DNA from: a virus
Virus record (IMG/VR): IMGVR_UViG_3300031857_000945
Span: 1-30,381 of that record
DNA: 30,381 nt
Direction: 5' to 3' (one strand)
Positions within the stretch are counted from its first letter, which is position 1. Each line of letters opens with the position of its first letter. The notes under the pieces are model-generated. The model was not told where the DNA came from, did not search any database, and was given only the letters and a program-made list of their open reading frames with translations. This document shows positions 21,971-28,418 of the stretch, piece by piece. Made by a program: the position numbers and the translations under genes.

Positions 21971-24018
21971 ACTAGAATTGTATCACTTTCCACGATTTCA
22001 TCAGTAGAACCGAGGCCAGGAATCTCACAGACATCGGTGGTGCAATACTTGTCACCCTCAGCCTCACGGCCATTGGCGTAGAGCAGGGCCTTGTCGATCT
22101 GGCCCAACTTGCCAACATAGGACTCGTACTGCTCCTGCGTGATCTGCGTGTACGGCTGCTGTTTGTAGACGCCACCCATCGGTAGGAAGGATACGGTCTT
22201 AAGTTTGCCCTCGTACATCTTTAGCACCGTGGCGATGTGCTTGCCCTCAGTCTCGGGGTCAAAGGAAACCGTAACCGAAACAGAGTTATCAGCCCAGTAC
22301 CTTTGCGTCTCCGACGCCAGAGCAATCTTCTCGAAGATGGTAACCTCGCGCTCGCTGCGCTTGTTATCGGACTTGATCGGGAAGTAGGCAACCTTTGTGT
22401 TAGCGGAAACCAAGTCCTTCTCAACCGTGTAGCCAGCCTCTTCCAGGGCCTTCACAATAGGCTCGGTGTCAGAGAATCGAACCGCACGGAGGAAGTATTC
22501 CCCACCAGGAGTCCAGTGAACACCGGGGCTTGCGCCACTCAGTAGGCTCACTGTGCCAGATGGCTTTACCGTGGTTGTCTTGATCGACTCACGGATTCCA
22601 AGCCATTCTGAATACTTCTTGTCCAGAACTTGAACGTAGTCATATCCGGTGTTGAACCAGTCGCGCAGGGTGGTCAGACCGTGAATGTCCGAGAACTGCG
22701 AAATTCCTGTCATCGAAGTACCGATGCGACGGTTGCGCTGAATGACGGCGTTCGTCTCAGGCCAGTGCGTGGGAAGCAGGGTAATCGACTTTGCGTAGAG
22801 GTAGGCGAACTTCAAGGTGCGCTGCAAATCCTCTTCGTCCTCAATGTTGTTCAAGTGAATCTCAACGAGGTTGCAAAGTTCGAATGACTCCAAGGTGATC
22901 TCGGCGCAAGGGTTGGTACCCTTAGCACGCGAGTCCTTGTGGTTAGCAGGATCGACCATGCGGCCATACGCCTGCGATGTATCGAGCCACATAAACCCAG
23001 GCTCACCGTTATTGAGAATCCTTTGAGCGGCATCCTCGTAATTAGGCACCGAGTCGCTGTCCAGGGACAGGGTGTTGTTGCTCATCCAGCCCCAACCCGT
23101 CTCGAAGTGGTTGCGCTCAGGGAAAACCTCAGCGTTCTTCAAGTCGATGAACCAAACGTCATCGCTACCACCCAAAGCAATCGTTGCGGAGCGGCGAACG
23201 TTGCCAGCCACCACGCAGGTGCCGATAAGGTTCACAACATCAACGATAGCACGCGAGTCAAAGAGTTCACCCGCGCGACTACCGATGACGCGGCGGATAT
23301 CCTCGTGCAACTTCATAAGTGGGCCAGGACCCGACGAGGTACCACCAAAGCCCTTGATGGGCTCGCCAGCCGCACGAATACGGGAGTAGTCGAATTCCTG
23401 CGGGCGACCGTCTGTACGCAGGAGTGAGTTGATCAGTAGTCTAACACTCTCTGCCCAGCCCTCGCGTGAGTCAGGGATTGAATACACCTGTACCTCACCC
23501 TCGGGCTCACGAATTACGATGTTCTTGGCTGCGCCACGGGTATCAAAGCCAACACCGATACCGCACATGAGCGCATCTGCCACCCACCCAAAGATTGAAC
23601 CAGGATCGTTCCTGGTCATATCATCGGTGGAGATAAAAGAGCAATTGTAAAGCGCAGCCGTCAGGCCGCGCTTGTGTACCGCTTCGGTACCGGTGACCCA
23701 CAGGCCACGACCGGGCGGGGTCCACTTCAACTGGAACATGCGATCAAAGGCTTCCTGGGCGCTAGCCTGGGCCTTCCTGTCGTTCCAGGGGAGTCGATTG
23801 GCCTTGCACCAATCCTTCTGAATCGAGTACATACCCTCGATCACACGACGGCAAACTTCGGGCCAAGTCTCCTTGGTGCCGTCCTCCTTCACGCGCGAGT
23901 AGGTGCGAATGAAGATCAACTCTCCAACCGAGTTGCCTCCCGCATCTGTGTTGCCCCAGGGGGTCTGGATCACGTTATATGGTGCGATGAACTCGTCAGA
24001 GAGTCTAAAAGATAGCAA
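21967..24018 (-). CDS. nrdJ: Adenosylcobalamin-dependent ribonucleoside-triphosphate reductase (class II)
   Basis: 683 residues. It reduces ribonucleotides to deoxyribonucleotides using B12-generated thiyl radical chemistry, oxygen-independently. The active-site residues match the Lactobacillus-type monomeric enzyme by spacing: C126 (YNCSF), thiyl C371 with E373 (GTNPCAEITLESF) and C382 (ELCNL), exactly 11 residues after C371. The C-terminus has a CX4C pair (C659, C664 in KYCTTDVCEIP), the shuttle cysteines. The start is TTG at 24018 preceded by GGAACGGGAC. It is the first gene of the leftward block and sits before structural genes, which is an unusual place. Confidence 0.93.
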   Translation of the reverse strand: MLSFRLSDEFIAPYNVIQTPWGNTDAGGNSVGELIFIRTYSRVKEDGTKETWPEVCRRVIEGMYSIQKDWCKANRLPWNDRKAQASAQEAFDRMFQLKWTPPGRGLWVTGTEAVHKRGLTAALYNCSFISTDDMTRNDPGSIFGWVADALMCGIGVGFDTRGAAKNIVIREPEGEVQVYSIPDSREGWAESVRLLINSLLRTDGRPQEFDYSRIRAAGEPIKGFGGTSSGPGPLMKLHEDIRRVIGSRAGELFDSRAIVDVVNLIGTCVVAGNVRRSATIALGGSDDVWFIDLKNAEVFPERNHFETGWGWMSNNTLSLDSDSVPNYEDAAQRILNNGEPGFMWLDTSQAYGRMVDPANHKDSRAKGTNPCAEITLESFELCNLVEIHLNNIEDEEDLQRTLKFAYLYAKSITLLPTHWPETNAVIQRNRRIGTSMTGISQFSDIHGLTTLRDWFNTGYDYVQVLDKKYSEWLGIRESIKTTTVKPSGTVSLLSGASPGVHWTPGGEYFLRAVRFSDTEPIVKALEEAGYTVEKDLVSANTKVAYFPIKSDNKRSEREVTIFEKIALASETQRYWADNSVSVTVSFDPETEGKHIATVLKMYEGKLKTVSFLPMGGVYKQQPYTQITQEQYESYVGKLGQIDKALLYANGREAEGDKYCTTDVCEIPGLGSTDEIVESDTILV
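21977..21985 (-). promoter_or_regulatory. Leaderless-type extended -10 inside end of nrdJ
   Basis: TGA TACAAT on the minus strand, then six bases (TCTAGT) and the ATG at 21970. The element overlaps coding sequence, so it may be partly fortuitous. Confidence 0.5.
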
Positions 24019-24037
24019 TTTGTCCCGTTCCGTTTCT

Positions 24038-24053
24038 GCCCTGTACGCAGGGC
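24038..24053 (-). other. Small stem-loop in nrdJ leader
   Basis: GCCCTG/CAGGGC six-base stem with a four-base loop, about 20 bases before the TTG start. It may influence ribosome access. Confidence 0.5.
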
Positions 24054-24074
24054 GCTTTCTAGAGTGATGCGTCT

Positions 24075-24103
24075 ATCATACCATCACTCTTTCCTGAACG
24101 CAA
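24075..24103 (-). promoter_or_regulatory. Promoter for leftward block (nrdJ)
   Basis: The minus strand reads TTGCGT, 17 bases, then TGG TATGAT. The -35 is a partial match but the spacing is ideal and the extended -10 is strong. The divergent rightward promoter lies about 110 bases away. Confidence 0.7.
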
Positions 24104-24215
24104 GCGATTCCAGCGTGGCCGAAAGTCTCCGAATGTTACATCTGTGTAAACTCTTCGGCGCGCGGCGTGCGGCGGGCGTCCCCGAAAGAAACATTGAAAA
24201 AGCGGCAAGAATGGC
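24104..24215. other. Divergent intergenic spacer
   Basis: Between the two divergent promoters lies ~110 bases with no ORF. It contains an imperfect inverted repeat TTACA-TCTG-TGTAA (24136-24149) that could be an operator and a GC-rich stretch (about 24155-24185) rich in CGGCG. No terminator hairpin or gene is seen. Confidence 0.6.
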
Positions 24216-24244
24216 TTGACATTCAGAGAGCGATGTGCTACAGT
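24216..24244 (+). promoter_or_regulatory. Strong promoter for rightward block
   Basis: TTGACA, 17 bases, then TGC TACAGT: consensus -35, ideal spacing and an extended -10. Start of transcription is expected at about 24251, one base before an ATG. Confidence 0.85.
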
Positions 24245-24251
24245 ATCTATA

Positions 24252-24281
24252 ATGGTTCTAAAGAATAAAGAAGAATCCTAG
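24252..24281 (+). CDS. Nine-codon leaderless ORF (leader peptide candidate)
   Basis: ATG at 24252 lies seven bases after the -10, so it is at or next to the transcription start. It encodes MVLKNKEES and stops at TAG (24279-24281), which falls inside the left arm of an inverted repeat (24275-24296). The combination of a tiny leaderless ORF and a stem-loop resembles a leader peptide that controls downstream genes, but it could be fortuitous. Confidence 0.4.
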   Translation: MVLKNKEES

Positions 24282-24300
24282 AGGATCATCTAGGATCATC
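24275..24300 (+). repeat. Inverted repeat and 10-bp tandem repeat in leader
   Basis: ATCCTAG (24275-24281) pairs with CTAGGAT (24290-24296) across eight bases. The same stretch is a tandem repeat: GAGGATCATC then TAGGATCATC, 10-base period. It is either an operator (repressor site just after the start of transcription) or an RNA hairpin. Confidence 0.5.
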
Positions 24301-24345
24301 AAGAATCTCTTGAACATCTGTCTTTACTAAGATTAGGAGATCGTA

Positions 24346-24555
24346 ATTACACCTGAAATTCCAAGCATCCTCCGTGCGTTCAACGCCGTGAAGGAAACTC
24401 TATCATGTCCGATGGATGAAGGGCAACTTGAACCCCGTGTGACGTATGTCTCAACTGTGGAAATCTACTGCCTGTCTTGCTCATGGACGCAGGAAATCGG
24501 GTCAAATGCCGCACAGAACCTAGTAGAACAGGCGTATGCGCTAGGCAAGATGTGA
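24346..24555 (+). CDS. Small Cys-containing protein, possibly ATT-initiated
   Basis: An open frame of 69 residues with no ATG at its beginning. An AGGAG site at 24335-24339 is followed by six bases and ATT (24346), ideal spacing for an ATT start, which is rare. Alternatives are GTG at 24388 or ATG at 24412 (48 residues), both without good sites. The protein has CP..DEGQLE and YCLSCSWTQEIG, with a CxxC and an upstream Cys, resembling a treble-clef or zinc-ribbon fragment like that of the 29410 gene, then a helix AAQNLVEQAYALGKM. Function unknown. Confidence 0.5.
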   Translation: MTPEIPSILRAFNAVKETLSCPMDEGQLEPRVTYVSTVEIYCLSCSWTQEIGSNAAQNLVEQAYALGKM

Positions 24556-24570
24556 CCTTCGTCACCCACC

Positions 24571-24599
24571 TTGACTCCTGACCCTCCCTGTGGTAGGAT
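24571..24599 (+). promoter_or_regulatory. Promoter for lytic transglycosylase gene
   Basis: TTGACT, 17 bases, then TGG TAGGAT. It gives a start of transcription near 24606. Confidence 0.8.
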
Positions 24600-24603
24600 T
24601 GAA

Positions 24604-24624
24604 CCTATGTTCCCACAACATAGG
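24604..24624 (+). promoter_or_regulatory. 5' hairpin overlapping the Shine-Dalgarno site
   Basis: CCTATGTT (24604-24611) pairs perfectly with AACATAGG (24617-24624) across five bases. The right arm includes the first bases of the AGGAGG at 24622-24627, so the hairpin may occlude the ribosome site or protect the mRNA end. Confidence 0.6.
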
Positions 24625-24631
24625 AGGTAAC

Positions 24632-25243
24632 ATGCGATTCGAGAAAACTAGACACGGCATCGTCACCATCACGGCCAGCGCGCTCCTTGCGGCTGGTCTT
24701 GTTAGTTTCGGGCCTGCCGACACAGTGACGGCCTCATACCCTTCACCGGCGCAAGCATCCATTGTTGCGTTCGAGGCTAGGGATGACACAAGGGCGTCAC
24801 GTTCATCAACCCGCCAGCCAACTCCGAAGGTCGTGGAGAAGAAGGTTGTACAAAAGAAGAAGGTTGAAAAGAAGAAGAAGGTGACCCATACTCACCCACA
24901 CCCCGAAAAGAAGAAGAAGTCGGGTACGGTGAAGTCCATCGCTTCTAACTCAGGCAAGAATCGCGCTCTAGGTCGCTCGCTAGCGGCCAAGCGTGGTTGG
25001 ACTGGAAATCAGTGGACCTGCCTGAACAATCTGTGGACGAAGGAAAGCGGGTGGCGACACACAGCCGACAACCCAAATTCCTCTGCCTACGGTATCCCAC
25101 AAGCACTCCCTGGCTCCAAGATGGGTCCTGGGTGGCGCACCGATCCGGTGGTTCAGATCAAGTGGGGTCTGAAATACATCAGTGGGAGGTACGGCACCCC
25201 TTGTGGCGCTTGGACCGCGTTTCTGAACAAGGGATGGTACTAG
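24632..25243 (+). CDS. Secreted lytic transglycosylase-like protein
   Basis: 203 residues. Residues 1-40 are a Sec-type signal (basic start, then VTITASALLAAGLVSFG). A Lys/His-rich, Pro-rich linker (~60-98, VEKKVVQKKKVEK) follows. The C-terminal ~95 residues are an SLT-like domain with the catalytic Glu in LWTKESGW (E138), the AYGIPQALPG block, PVVQIKWGLKYISGRYGTP and a final WTAFLNKGWY; C130 and C191 could form a disulfide. This domain cleaves peptidoglycan and is common in actinobacterial secreted hydrolases. The start is ATG at 24632 after AGGAGG. It may act in lysis, in infection entry, or be a captured host gene; it is not linked to the holin-like gene. Confidence 0.85.
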   Translation: MRFEKTRHGIVTITASALLAAGLVSFGPADTVTASYPSPAQASIVAFEARDDTRASRSSTRQPTPKVVEKKVVQKKKVEKKKKVTHTHPHPEKKKKSGTVKSIASNSGKNRALGRSLAAKRGWTGNQWTCLNNLWTKESGWRHTADNPNSSAYGIPQALPGSKMGPGWRTDPVVQIKWGLKYISGRYGTPCGAWTAFLNKGWY

Positions 25244-25270
25244 AAAGTCGGACTATTCGGACCCCGAAAA

Positions 25271-25279
25271 TGGTATACT
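25271..25279 (+). promoter_or_regulatory. Extended -10 promoter for Ntn hydrolase gene
   Basis: TGG TATACT, with no good -35. It overlaps the left arm of an inverted repeat (25271-25291). Confidence 0.6.
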
Positions 25280-25291
25280 GACGGTATACCA
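25271..25291 (+). repeat. Inverted repeat TGGTATAC-N5-GTATACCA
   Basis: Eight-base perfect arms (25271-25278 and 25284-25291) with a TGACG centre. It overlaps the -10 and the start of the AGGAGG site, so it can act as a repressor operator or, in RNA, as a hairpin beside the ribosome site. Confidence 0.65.
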
Positions 25292-25308
25292 GGAGGGATT
25301 CCAAACCG

Positions 25309-25899
25309 TTGACAATCGTTGTGGCAGTAGAACATAAGGATGGCGTGCTAGTTGCATGCGACAGTCAGGTAACTGACTCGGGAACATCATTCTTGATGCA
25401 CAGGTCACAGAAAAAGATTGGTACGGTTGGTCCGTACATCATCGGCGCGGCGGGTCGTCTGAGGACGGGACAAGTTCTCCTAAACTCAGACGGCCTGCCC
25501 ACGCCACCACAACGAGCCTCGGACGAGGCTCTAAACAAGTTCATGATCACCAAGTTCGCAGCAGCCGCTCAGAACACTCTGAAAGACGCTGGCGTTGAGC
25601 AGGTGGTGGATCACGAGAGACTCCTTACTGAATCAGAGTTGATCGTATGCGTGCAGGGTCGCGCATACATGGTAGGCGAGGACTACGCGATCATGCGTGC
25701 AGGAGATTCGACTTCCATCGCTAGCGGGATTGCCATTACTGGCTCTGGATACCCCTTTGCGCTCGGTGCCTACCATGCCATGAGCAAAGCCACTAGAAAG
25801 ATGTCAGCCAAAGACATCGCTACGACTATGGTTGAGGCAGCGATCAAGTGGGATCAAGGCTGCGGTGGCGAAATCGAGTTCTACGAACAGTCCAGATGA
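25309..25899 (+). CDS. HslV/proteasome-beta-like Ntn hydrolase
   Basis: 196 residues. The start is TTG with AGGAGG 12 bases upstream; the Met is followed by Thr, so removal of Met would expose the catalytic threonine of the proteasome/HslV family. After Met removal, T1 begins TIVVAVEHKDGVLVACDSQ, placing D17 exactly at the family position, and KKIG at 34-37 supplies the Lys33 counterpart. Later GSGYPFALGAYHAM and the end motif WDQGCGGEIEFYEQ also match HslV. It should be a self-assembling peptidase. No HslU, Mpa or other ATPase partner is seen beside it. Promoter elements overlap an inverted repeat. Confidence 0.8.
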   Translation: MTIVVAVEHKDGVLVACDSQVTDSGTSFLMHRSQKKIGTVGPYIIGAAGRLRTGQVLLNSDGLPTPPQRASDEALNKFMITKFAAAAQNTLKDAGVEQVVDHERLLTESELIVCVQGRAYMVGEDYAIMRAGDSTSIASGIAITGSGYPFALGAYHAMSKATRKMSAKDIATTMVEAAIKWDQGCGGEIEFYEQSR

Positions 25900-25900
25900 C

Positions 25901-25930
25901 TTGACAGAACGACAGGCCCTCTGATACCAT
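25901..25930 (+). promoter_or_regulatory. Promoter for nucleotide-metabolism operon (leaderless type)
   Basis: TTGACA, 18 bases, then TGA TACCAT; six bases (AGGGGC) separate it from the ATG at 25937, placing that ATG at +1. Confidence 0.8.
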
Positions 25931-25936
25931 AGGGGC

Positions 25937-26335
25937 ATGACACAATACTTCCTGATCACAGGGGCCAGGGACTGGCCTGAGAGCCATGCTCACATCATCA
26001 CTGATCTGCTTGACTCGCACCTGCGCTGGCACCCCGATTCCACAATGCTCAATGGGATGTGCCCGACTGGTGCCGACAAGATCGCCTATGAGTGGGCGGT
26101 CGCCAATGGCGTCCCTGTTGAGAAGCACGCCGCAGACTGGACAAAGGGCCGCAGCGCGGGCCCACAGCGCAACACAGCGATGGTAAATAGACTTCTGGAA
26201 GAAGGGTCCAGTATCGCATTTGCGTTTTTCTACGGGCCTAAGAACGCCTCGCGCGGTACCATGAACACTTACCGAACTCTCGTAGCCCGAGGGGTCGAAC
26301 CTATCGAAAGGCAACTCGACTATGTACAAGTATAA
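25937..26335 (+). CDS. DUF2493/YspA-type SLOG (Rossmann-like) protein
   Basis: 132 residues. Clear family pattern: FLITGARDW at 6-14, a LNGMCPTGADKIAYEWAVANGVPVEKHAADW core and GRSAGPQRNTAMV, typical of DUF2493, a SLOG-fold group. SLOG proteins bind nucleotide or nucleotide-derived ligands; in phages this family is common, but its role is not settled. It is the first gene of a nine-gene operon, probably leaderless, and overlaps the nuclease gene by 14 bases. Possible sensor for the operon's nucleotide-related enzymes. Confidence 0.8.
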   Translation: MTQYFLITGARDWPESHAHIITDLLDSHLRWHPDSTMLNGMCPTGADKIAYEWAVANGVPVEKHAADWTKGRSAGPQRNTAMVNRLLEEGSSIAFAFFYGPKNASRGTMNTYRTLVARGVEPIERQLDYVQV

Positions 26336-26681
26336 AGCCAAGTTAGTTAGAGTTGTGGACGGTGATACCGTCATCCTCGACATTGATCTTGGGTTCCACA
26401 TTAGGTGCGTGAAGCGTGTTCGCTTTGCTCGCATCGATGCTATCGAGCGCAAGGATGATCCATCACGCACAGCGACCCTTGCTGTGATCTCTTGGTTTGA
26501 GGGAACACAGAATGAAGTGTTTCTCACCACCACCCTAGACAAGACAGACCTGTACGGTCGTGTGATTGGCGAAATGACGCAGGCGTATGTTGCCAAGGTG
26601 AATCTAGGTGACAATCCGAACCTGAGCGATCATATGGTTGGCCTAGGTCTTGCTTCGTACAAGGACTACGGCATCGTCTGA
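26322..26681 (+). CDS. Thermonuclease-like (SNase) protein
   Basis: 119 residues, an OB-fold nuclease in the staphylococcal nuclease family. Catalytic residues align: VVDGDT with D13 and D15, R34 and D39, E42 in RFARIDAIE (R35, D40, E43 of SNase), and R80 in YGRVIG (R87). A non-secreted form, since there is no signal peptide, and the family's C-terminal helix is shortened to ASYKDYGIV. Phage members may degrade host DNA or RNA or process phage DNA. Its stop TGA overlaps the next ATG by one base. Confidence 0.85.
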   Translation: MYKYKAKLVRVVDGDTVILDIDLGFHIRCVKRVRFARIDAIERKDDPSRTATLAVISWFEGTQNEVFLTTTLDKTDLYGRVIGEMTQAYVAKVNLGDNPNLSDHMVGLGLASYKDYGIV

Positions 26682-26857
26682 TGGACTCAGAGGATAGACT
26701 GATCGCTCTCACAGAGCATTACGGTGTTGATGCTCTACAATCAGCGTACTTCAAACTTGAACTGGGCATTGCAACGTCTGAGGAACAGATTGCGATGTGT
26801 GAGTTCATCAAGGTACTCCGCGATCTACTGAAAGAGGTAAACGACTACAATGACTAA
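26681..26857 (+). CDS. 58-residue hypothetical protein
   Basis: A small, acidic, helical protein (DSEDRLIALTEHYGVDALQS, then SEEQIAMCEFIKVLRDLLKE). It begins at ATG 26681, overlapping the nuclease stop (TGATG), and its end overlaps the start of thyX at 26850. Not recognised. The overlap on both sides shows it is translated in the operon. Confidence 0.7.
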   Translation: MDSEDRLIALTEHYGVDALQSAYFKLELGIATSEEQIAMCEFIKVLRDLLKEVNDYND

Positions 26858-27620
26858 GATCGATGTACTGGACAAGGGCTACGTTCGCCTGGTCGATCAC
26901 ATGGGTAATGATCTAAGGATCGTCAACGCAGCCCGTGTGTCCTACGACAAGGCCTCAACAAATTGGGGTGACCGTGACGCCAGCCTCCTAAACTTTCTCA
27001 TGCGAGAGGGGCACACAAGCGTCCTGAGGCATGCCTCCCTCACCTTTGAGTGCTACGCTCCGCTCATGGTTGCTAGACAGTGGTATAAGCACGCTGTTGG
27101 CTCGACCTATCTGGAAGATCAGAACGGCTGGAACGAGTCTAGCCGCAGGTATGTAACTGAAAACGAAGAGTTCTACCTCCCCCGCGAAAATGAGTGGAGA
27201 AGTAAGCCTGCGAATTCGAAGCAGGGCTCAGGAGAGCCCATTGATCTCGAAACGGCGTTCCACTACATGAACTATTTGGACTCTTATCAGAAGCAGGGAC
27301 TGGAATGGTACACTCGCGCTATGGAATGTGGGATCGCTCCCGAACTAGCACGACTGTTTTTGCCTGCGAATGGGCTGTATGTCCGATATTACTGGACGAC
27401 TAGCCTAGCGGCACTCATCCATTTTCTGAATCTTAGGGACGAAAGTCACGCTCAGTACGAAATTCAACTATATGCGAAGGCGCTTCGTGAACTTGCGGAG
27501 CCGATCTTCCCCGAAACATTCAAGGCGGTGTTCGGTGAACAATTGGGAAGGCAGTGGGTCGAAGAGTCTCTCGGCCCGCTCAACAAGACATTGGATGAGG
27601 ATTGGACAGGAAATGGCTAA
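26850..27620 (+). CDS. thyX: FAD-dependent thymidylate synthase
   Basis: 256 residues. It makes dTMP from dUMP with FADH2 and methylenetetrahydrofolate. Family hallmarks are the HTSVLRHASLTFECYAPLMVARQW block (55-78) and NESSRRY at 95-101. The ThyX motif normally reads RHRxxSxxxxSxRY; here the RHR is YKH (79-81), and an insert of about nine residues (TYLEDQNGW) precedes NESSRRY. The C-terminal helices (RLFLPANGLYVRYYWTTSLAALIHFL) carry the expected nucleotide-contact region. The gene is in the middle of an operon with a deaminase, which supplies dUMP. Confidence 0.92.
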   Translation: MTKIDVLDKGYVRLVDHMGNDLRIVNAARVSYDKASTNWGDRDASLLNFLMREGHTSVLRHASLTFECYAPLMVARQWYKHAVGSTYLEDQNGWNESSRRYVTENEEFYLPRENEWRSKPANSKQGSGEPIDLETAFHYMNYLDSYQKQGLEWYTRAMECGIAPELARLFLPANGLYVRYYWTTSLAALIHFLNLRDESHAQYEIQLYAKALRELAEPIFPETFKAVFGEQLGRQWVEESLGPLNKTLDEDWTGNG

Positions 27621-28044
27621 GTTTAGAAAGAAGCCAGTTGTGATCGAGGCCGTGCAACTACGGTGGGGCAATTGGTCGGAAATGTGCGAGTTCGCTGGAG
27701 TCGGATTCTTAAAAGACGGTAAGCCGGAAGGATGCTTTGTTAAGTCTGATGGGACTGTCTCACCACACATGGAGTTCACTGACCGTATTGGCCTGCAAAT
27801 CCCGACGCTAGAGGGAGTCATGCTCGGTGTCGAGAACGACTGGATCATTCGCGGGGTGCAGGGTGAACTCTATCCCTGTAAGCCTGATATCTTCTTGCAG
27901 ACATACGAACAGGCTGATACAGAAGCCTGTGAGTGCTGCGGTCAGCAGAGAGACGAACTTCCCTACACCTCGCGTAATGACATTGCTTACTGTCAGGTAT
28001 GCTGGGACACAGGCTGTGACCTTGTTGAATGCAGCGTGCGATGA
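27613..28044 (+). CDS. Conserved phage protein with C-terminal Zn-ribbon-like motif
   Basis: 143 residues. The start chosen is ATG at 27613 (MAKFRKKPVVIEAVQL), which overlaps thyX by eight bases; the longer frame to 27472 lies inside thyX. The N-terminus and the IPTLEGVMLGVENDWIIRGVQGELYPCKPDIFLQTYE segment are typical of a widespread phage family of unknown function. A four-cysteine tail (CECCG..., then YCQVCW) probably binds zinc and is not usual in the family. It overlaps the next ATG as ATGA. Confidence 0.75.
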   Translation: MAKFRKKPVVIEAVQLRWGNWSEMCEFAGVGFLKDGKPEGCFVKSDGTVSPHMEFTDRIGLQIPTLEGVMLGVENDWIIRGVQGELYPCKPDIFLQTYEQADTEACECCGQQRDELPYTSRNDIAYCQVCWDTGCDLVECSVR

Positions 28045-28418
28045 GTGATACCAACTTCGAGATTCGATCCAAACTAGGCAACTACTTCCGTGGATATACG
28101 CATTATATCGATGAGAAGGCGAACAACAGCCTTGAACTCAACGTCTACATGGTGATCAACGGCATGAATCAGCGCATCGATTGGACGTTTGACCTTGGTG
28201 AGCCTGCCGAAGGTCAACTCGAAGAATTCTTCAAGACGGTTCGCCTTGACATTGCAGCCATGTGGATGCTAGACTCTAGTGGTCAGATCGAATACATCAC
28301 AGGAACCGGGAGGTTCAGGGGCGTATCATCTATGACGATGACGCTGACGAATGAGGATGGGGTCACCCTGGCCTCGATCACAGACGGCGAAGAGGATATC
28401 GCGGAAAATGAGGCATGA
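28041..28418 (+). CDS. Hypothetical protein
   Basis: 125 residues, acidic, alpha/beta. The start chosen is ATG at 28041 (MSDTNFEIRSKLG), overlapping the upstream stop. It has a beta-rich core (NSLELNVYMVINGMNQRIDWTFDLG; QIEYITGTGRFRGVSSMTMTLTNEDGV) and a helical segment LEEFFKTVRLDIAAMWML. Not recognised. It overlaps the deaminase gene as ATGA. Confidence 0.65.
   Translation: MSDTNFEIRSKLGNYFRGYTHYIDEKANNSLELNVYMVINGMNQRIDWTFDLGEPAEGQLEEFFKTVRLDIAAMWMLDSSGQIEYITGTGRFRGVSSMTMTLTNEDGVTLASITDGEEDIAENEA

Noticed and set aside
24019-24083. Cobalamin riboswitch ahead of nrdJ
   Set aside because: The leader is only about 50 bases from the promoter; too short for a B12 riboswitch and no B12-box is visible.
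25844-26614. Minus-strand open frame of 256 codons across the SLOG and nuclease genes
   Set aside because: It lies opposite two well-supported genes with clear family motifs and has no recognisable protein or start signal.
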